Source: Nitratireductor basaltis (GTDB lineage: Bacteria > Pseudomonadota > Alphaproteobacteria > Rhizobiales > Rhizobiaceae). Taken from it: a stretch of 64,000 bases of DNA. The notes beneath the pieces were generated by a model. That model searched no databases and had not been told where the DNA came from. It worked only from the letters and a program-made list of their open reading frames with translations. Position 1 is the stretch's first letter. Each line of letters opens with the position of its first letter. The stretch is from assembly GCF_000733725.1 (NCBI RefSeq), contig NZ_JMQM01000003.1:62001-126000 (forward strand), given 5' to 3'. The position numbers were made by a program, and so were the translations under genes. This document shows, piece by piece, positions 61,372-64,000 of this stretch.

Positions 61372-61914
61372 ATGTTTGAAACAATCGTGGACGTTCTCCG
61401 GCGCATCAACCGCCTGATCGCTCTCATCGTGGGTGCAGTTCTTGCACTCACGGTGCTTTTCATTCTCGCCGACATCACGCTTCGCCAGTTCGGCCATTCC
61501 TTTGGTGGCTCGGATGAAGTCTCCGGCTATGTCATGGCTTTCGTGGCGAGCTGGGGCCTCTCATTCGCGCTTCTGGAACTGGCCCATGTGCGCATCGACC
61601 TCCTGCGGTTGAAGCTCGCGCAGACCGGCCGCAGCATACTTGATCTTATCGCCATCTCGGCCACGGCCGCGGTAACAACCGTGGTGGCGTGGCAATGCTG
61701 GCCGGTGCTGGCCAAGAGCCTCGAACGAGGTTCTCGCGCCAACACGCCGCTGGAAACCCCATTGTGGATACCACAAAGCATATGGTTCAGCGGCTGGGTC
61801 TGGTTTGCGACCGCTTCCGTGCTGCTGCTTATCTGCGCCTTCGGCATGCTCGCCCAACGCCAGCAAAGCCAGTTTGAAAACGCCGTCGGTACGGCCACCG
61901 AGACGGAGATTTGA
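61372..61914 (+). CDS. TRAP transporter small permease (DctQ type)
   Basis: A 180-residue four-segment inner-membrane protein with the DctQ pattern FILADITLRQFGHSFGGSDEVSGYVMAF in segment 2. GGAGG at about 61357 precedes ATG 61372. It links the receptor and the large permease, whose start is four bases after this stop. Confidence 0.87.
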   Translation: MFETIVDVLRRINRLIALIVGAVLALTVLFILADITLRQFGHSFGGSDEVSGYVMAFVASWGLSFALLELAHVRIDLLRLKLAQTGRSILDLIAISATAAVTTVVAWQCWPVLAKSLERGSRANTPLETPLWIPQSIWFSGWVWFATASVLLLICAFGMLAQRQQSQFENAVGTATETEI

Positions 61915-61918
61915 ACCC

Positions 61919-63199
61919 ATGATCTGGTCCGTATCCATCAGCCTTCTGGGCCTTCTGACACTCTCCATTCCCGTCGGCATCGTCCTTTTCATTCTGGGCT
62001 TCGGCATCGACCAGTTCTTCTCGCCCTTTCCGCTCATTCGCGGTTTGGGCCAGGTCGTCTGGTCCTCCTCCAACAGCTCGACGCTGATCGCCATCCCCTT
62101 CTTCGTGCTGCTTGGCGAAATCCTTGTGCGCGGCGGCGTGGCGGAGCGCACCTATGCCTCGCTCGACAAATGGTTCTCCTGGCTGCCGGGCGGGCTGGTG
62201 CATGCCAATATCGGCACCGCCACCATGTTCTCCGCCACCTCCGGCTCCTCCGTCGCAACGGCTGCAACGGTGGCAACCGTCGCCATGCCGCAGGCCGAAA
62301 AGCTTGGTTATGATCCGCGCCTCTTCTCCGGCGCCATTGCAGCGGGCGGCACGCTTGGCATTCTCATTCCGCCTTCGATCAATCTGATCGTCTACGGCTT
62401 CCTGACCGAGACCTCGATCCCGCAGCTCTTCCTTGCCGGGCTCATTCCCGGTCTTCTTATGGCAGTTGCCTTCATGGCCATCACCGCGCTGATCTGCTGG
62501 TTCAAGCCCTCGCTTGGCGGCTCCAGCCGCAGCTTTACCTGGGGCGAGCGCGTCTCTAGCCTGCGCCAGCTTGTACCCATCATCCTGCTCTTCGTGGTGG
62601 TGATCGGCTCGATCTATGCTGGCTGGGCCACACCCACCGAGTCTGCTGCCGTGGGCGTGTTCATGGCGCTTCTCATTGCCTTAGCCAATGGGGGCGTGAA
62701 CATGGAGATGCTGCGCCATTCCGCCCTTGGCACCGTGCGCATCACCGCCATGATCATGCTCGTCATCATCGGCGCCTATTTCCTGAACTTCACCATGGCA
62801 TCCGCGGGTCTTGGCCGCGAGCTGACATCGCTTCTGGAAAATTCCGGCCTGTCGCCGCTCGGCACACTGTTCCTGGTCATCCTGCTCTACATCATTCTCG
62901 GCTTCTTCATCGAGACCCTGTCCCTGATGGTGGCGACCATTCCCATCGTCGTGCCGATCATGGCCGGACTTGGCTATGACAAGGTGTGGTTCGGCGTCTT
63001 GATGATCGTGCTTGTCGAAATGGCGCTCATCACGCCGCCTGTCGGGCTCAATCTCTATGTCGTGCAGGGCTCGCGCAAGAGCGGCACGCTTGGCGAGGTC
63101 ATGGTCGGGGCCATGCCATATGTGCTGGTGATGCTCGCCATGGTCGGCTTCCTCATTCTCTTCCCCGGCCTGGCTCTCTTCCTGCCGGCTGCCCTCTAG
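61919..63199 (+). CDS. TRAP transporter large permease (DctM type)
   Basis: A 426-residue multi-span protein with AIPFFVLLGEILVRGGVAER, the serine-rich SATSGSSVATAATVATVAMP and VEMALITPPVGLNLYVVQG near the C-terminus, all DctM landmarks. ATG 61919 lies four bases after the small permease. It completes the sodium-driven importer whose substrate is presumably processed by the DUF1445 and DUF2848 proteins. Confidence 0.9.
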   Translation: MIWSVSISLLGLLTLSIPVGIVLFILGFGIDQFFSPFPLIRGLGQVVWSSSNSSTLIAIPFFVLLGEILVRGGVAERTYASLDKWFSWLPGGLVHANIGTATMFSATSGSSVATAATVATVAMPQAEKLGYDPRLFSGAIAAGGTLGILIPPSINLIVYGFLTETSIPQLFLAGLIPGLLMAVAFMAITALICWFKPSLGGSSRSFTWGERVSSLRQLVPIILLFVVVIGSIYAGWATPTESAAVGVFMALLIALANGGVNMEMLRHSALGTVRITAMIMLVIIGAYFLNFTMASAGLGRELTSLLENSGLSPLGTLFLVILLYIILGFFIETLSLMVATIPIVVPIMAGLGYDKVWFGVLMIVLVEMALITPPVGLNLYVVQGSRKSGTLGEVMVGAMPYVLVMLAMVGFLILFPGLALFLPAAL

Positions 63200-63223
63200 T
63201 TTCTCATTTTCAGGAGTAACCCC

Positions 63224-63895
63224 ATGCGCTTTACCTGCGCCGGAAACACGCTCGACCTCTCCTTCACCAACTGCGTCGTGGCAGGCTGGACCGGACGAAA
63301 CCCGGATGCGATCCAGCATCACATCGACGAGCTTGCGGAGCTCGGTGTCGCGCCGCCTTCCACCGTTCCGCTTTACTACCGCGTCTCTGCCAATCTGCTG
63401 ACGCAGGATGACAAGCTGCAGTTTGTGGGCGAAGGCACTTCGGGTGAGGTAGAGCCCATGATCGTGATTGCCGACGGCAAGCGCTATCTGGGTCTTGGCT
63501 CCGATCACACCGACCGCGAACTCGAAGCCCATTCGGTTGCACTCTCCAAACAGGCCTGTGCGAAGCCCTGCGCAAGCGAGCTTTGGGAGCTTGATCCGCT
63601 TCTCGACCGTCTGGATTCAATCGAACTGCGTTCCTGGATCAGGGAAAATGGCGACTGGACGCTTTATCAGGAAGGCACACTTGCCGCGATGCGCCCGATG
63701 GCCGATCTGATGGAGGGCTGCGCGCTTGAGAAACTCGCGCAGGACGGTGCGGCTGCCATGCTGGGCGGCACGCTCGGCGTGAAGTCCGGCGGCGTGCGCC
63801 CTGCTGCCGCCTTCAGGATGGAGATGCGTGACCCCGAGACGGGAAACGTCATCACCCATGAATACGAGATCGAGACGCTGCCGATCGTCGCCTGA
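63224..63895 (+). CDS. DUF2848 family protein
   Basis: A 223-residue cytoplasmic protein matching DUF2848: RFTCAGNTLDLSFTNCVVAGW at the start, VPLYYRVSANLLTQDD and YLGLGSDHTDRELEAHSVALSKQ in the middle. The fold resembles the fumarylacetoacetase-type C-C hydrolase group, but no reaction is established. AGGAGT precedes ATG 63224. It is cotranscribed with the TRAP importer and followed by a further gene that leaves the window. Confidence 0.78.
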   Translation: MRFTCAGNTLDLSFTNCVVAGWTGRNPDAIQHHIDELAELGVAPPSTVPLYYRVSANLLTQDDKLQFVGEGTSGEVEPMIVIADGKRYLGLGSDHTDRELEAHSVALSKQACAKPCASELWELDPLLDRLDSIELRSWIRENGDWTLYQEGTLAAMRPMADLMEGCALEKLAQDGAAAMLGGTLGVKSGGVRPAAAFRMEMRDPETGNVITHEYEIETLPIVA

Positions 63896-63930
63896 CGATC
63901 AGTTGGCCCCAGCACAAGGAACCGGACCGG

Positions 63931-64000
63931 ATGGACATGGTATCAAAAGCGGAAGAAGCGATTGCGAAGGTCGAAGCGCTTGGACCCGAGGCCGGGCGCA
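63931..64000 (+). CDS. Start of an unidentified gene (possibly an amidase)
   Basis: An ATG at 63931 with AAGGA about ten bases upstream opens a frame running to the window end: 23 codons reading MDMVSKAEEAIAKVEALGPE and on. The helical, alanine/glutamate-rich start is compatible with amidase-signature proteins, which often lie in DUF1445-TRAP-DUF2848 clusters, but too little is visible to call it. Confidence 0.4.
   Translation, partial: MDMVSKAEEAIAKVEALGPEAGR

Overview
The window is GC-rich, has almost no non-coding space, and is dominated by ABC and TRAP solute importers paired with sugar, polyol, uronate and amide catabolism genes. Gene content (smo/mtlK polyol operon, PmtA-like phospholipid methyltransferase, carboxynorspermidine decarboxylase/dehydrogenase pair, DUF1445-TRAP-DUF2848 cluster, several rbs-type importers) points to an alphaproteobacterium of the Rhizobiales (Hyphomicrobiales). 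It may sit on a chromid or a catabolic region of the chromosome; that placement is inference. I saw no rRNA, tRNA, CRISPR array, insertion sequence or phage gene. No gene-free stretch exceeds 300 bases; the longest gaps (about 17446-17679, 36002-36222, 51988-52181, 49085-49258) hold a pseudogene remnant, operators, hairpins or repeats.

Layout. (1) 1-5190, plus strand: sorbitol/mannitol ABC importer and dehydrogenases. (2) 5383-17445, plus strand: GntR regulator, two tandem peptide-type binding proteins, dpp-like permeases, SDR, deacetylase-fold enzyme, GGT-like Ntn hydrolase, two ATPases and an M20 amidohydrolase. This looks like import plus stepwise breakdown of an amide-linked compound I cannot identify. 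(3) 17467-20001: LysR remnant, intact LysR, divergent cupin and GST genes. (4) 20014-24190: GntR regulator with a zinc dehydrogenase, an aldo/keto reductase and a tagaturonate-reductase-like enzyme, which together fit an L-galactose-type route; two intergenic regions share an operator-like motif. (5) 24280-36960: minus-strand rbs-type importer operon with mutarotase, ribokinase, DeoC, ALDH16 and a D-ribulokinase-like FGGY kinase, with a divergent DeoR regulator. (6) 37034-42092: acyltransferase-like membrane protein, lytic transglycosylase, and a lipid-related group (PLD, PmtA-like, SDR) opposite a TetR gene with a perfect palindrome between them. (7) 42089-49084: minus-strand uronate operon uxaC-TRAP-kdgF-kduI-kduD with a divergent GntR gene. 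(8) 49259-50925: nitronate monooxygenase and flavin-binding protein. (9) 50929-55739: LacI regulator, twin operators and an rbs-type importer with no enzymes. (10) 55915-58296: alternative polyamine pathway. (11) 58429-64000: LysR, DUF1445, TRAP importer, DUF2848 and the start of a further gene.

The modules converge on central intermediates: polyols to fructose, uronates and possibly L-galactose towards 2-keto-3-deoxygluconate, and deoxyribose to glyceraldehyde-3-phosphate plus acetaldehyde. The last steps of uronate breakdown (altronate dehydratase, KDG kinase and aldolase) are not in the window. The strongest candidate for an undescribed system is the 5383-17445 operon, because its GGT-like enzyme keeps the catalytic threonine while the residues that bind a gamma-glutamyl group are replaced.
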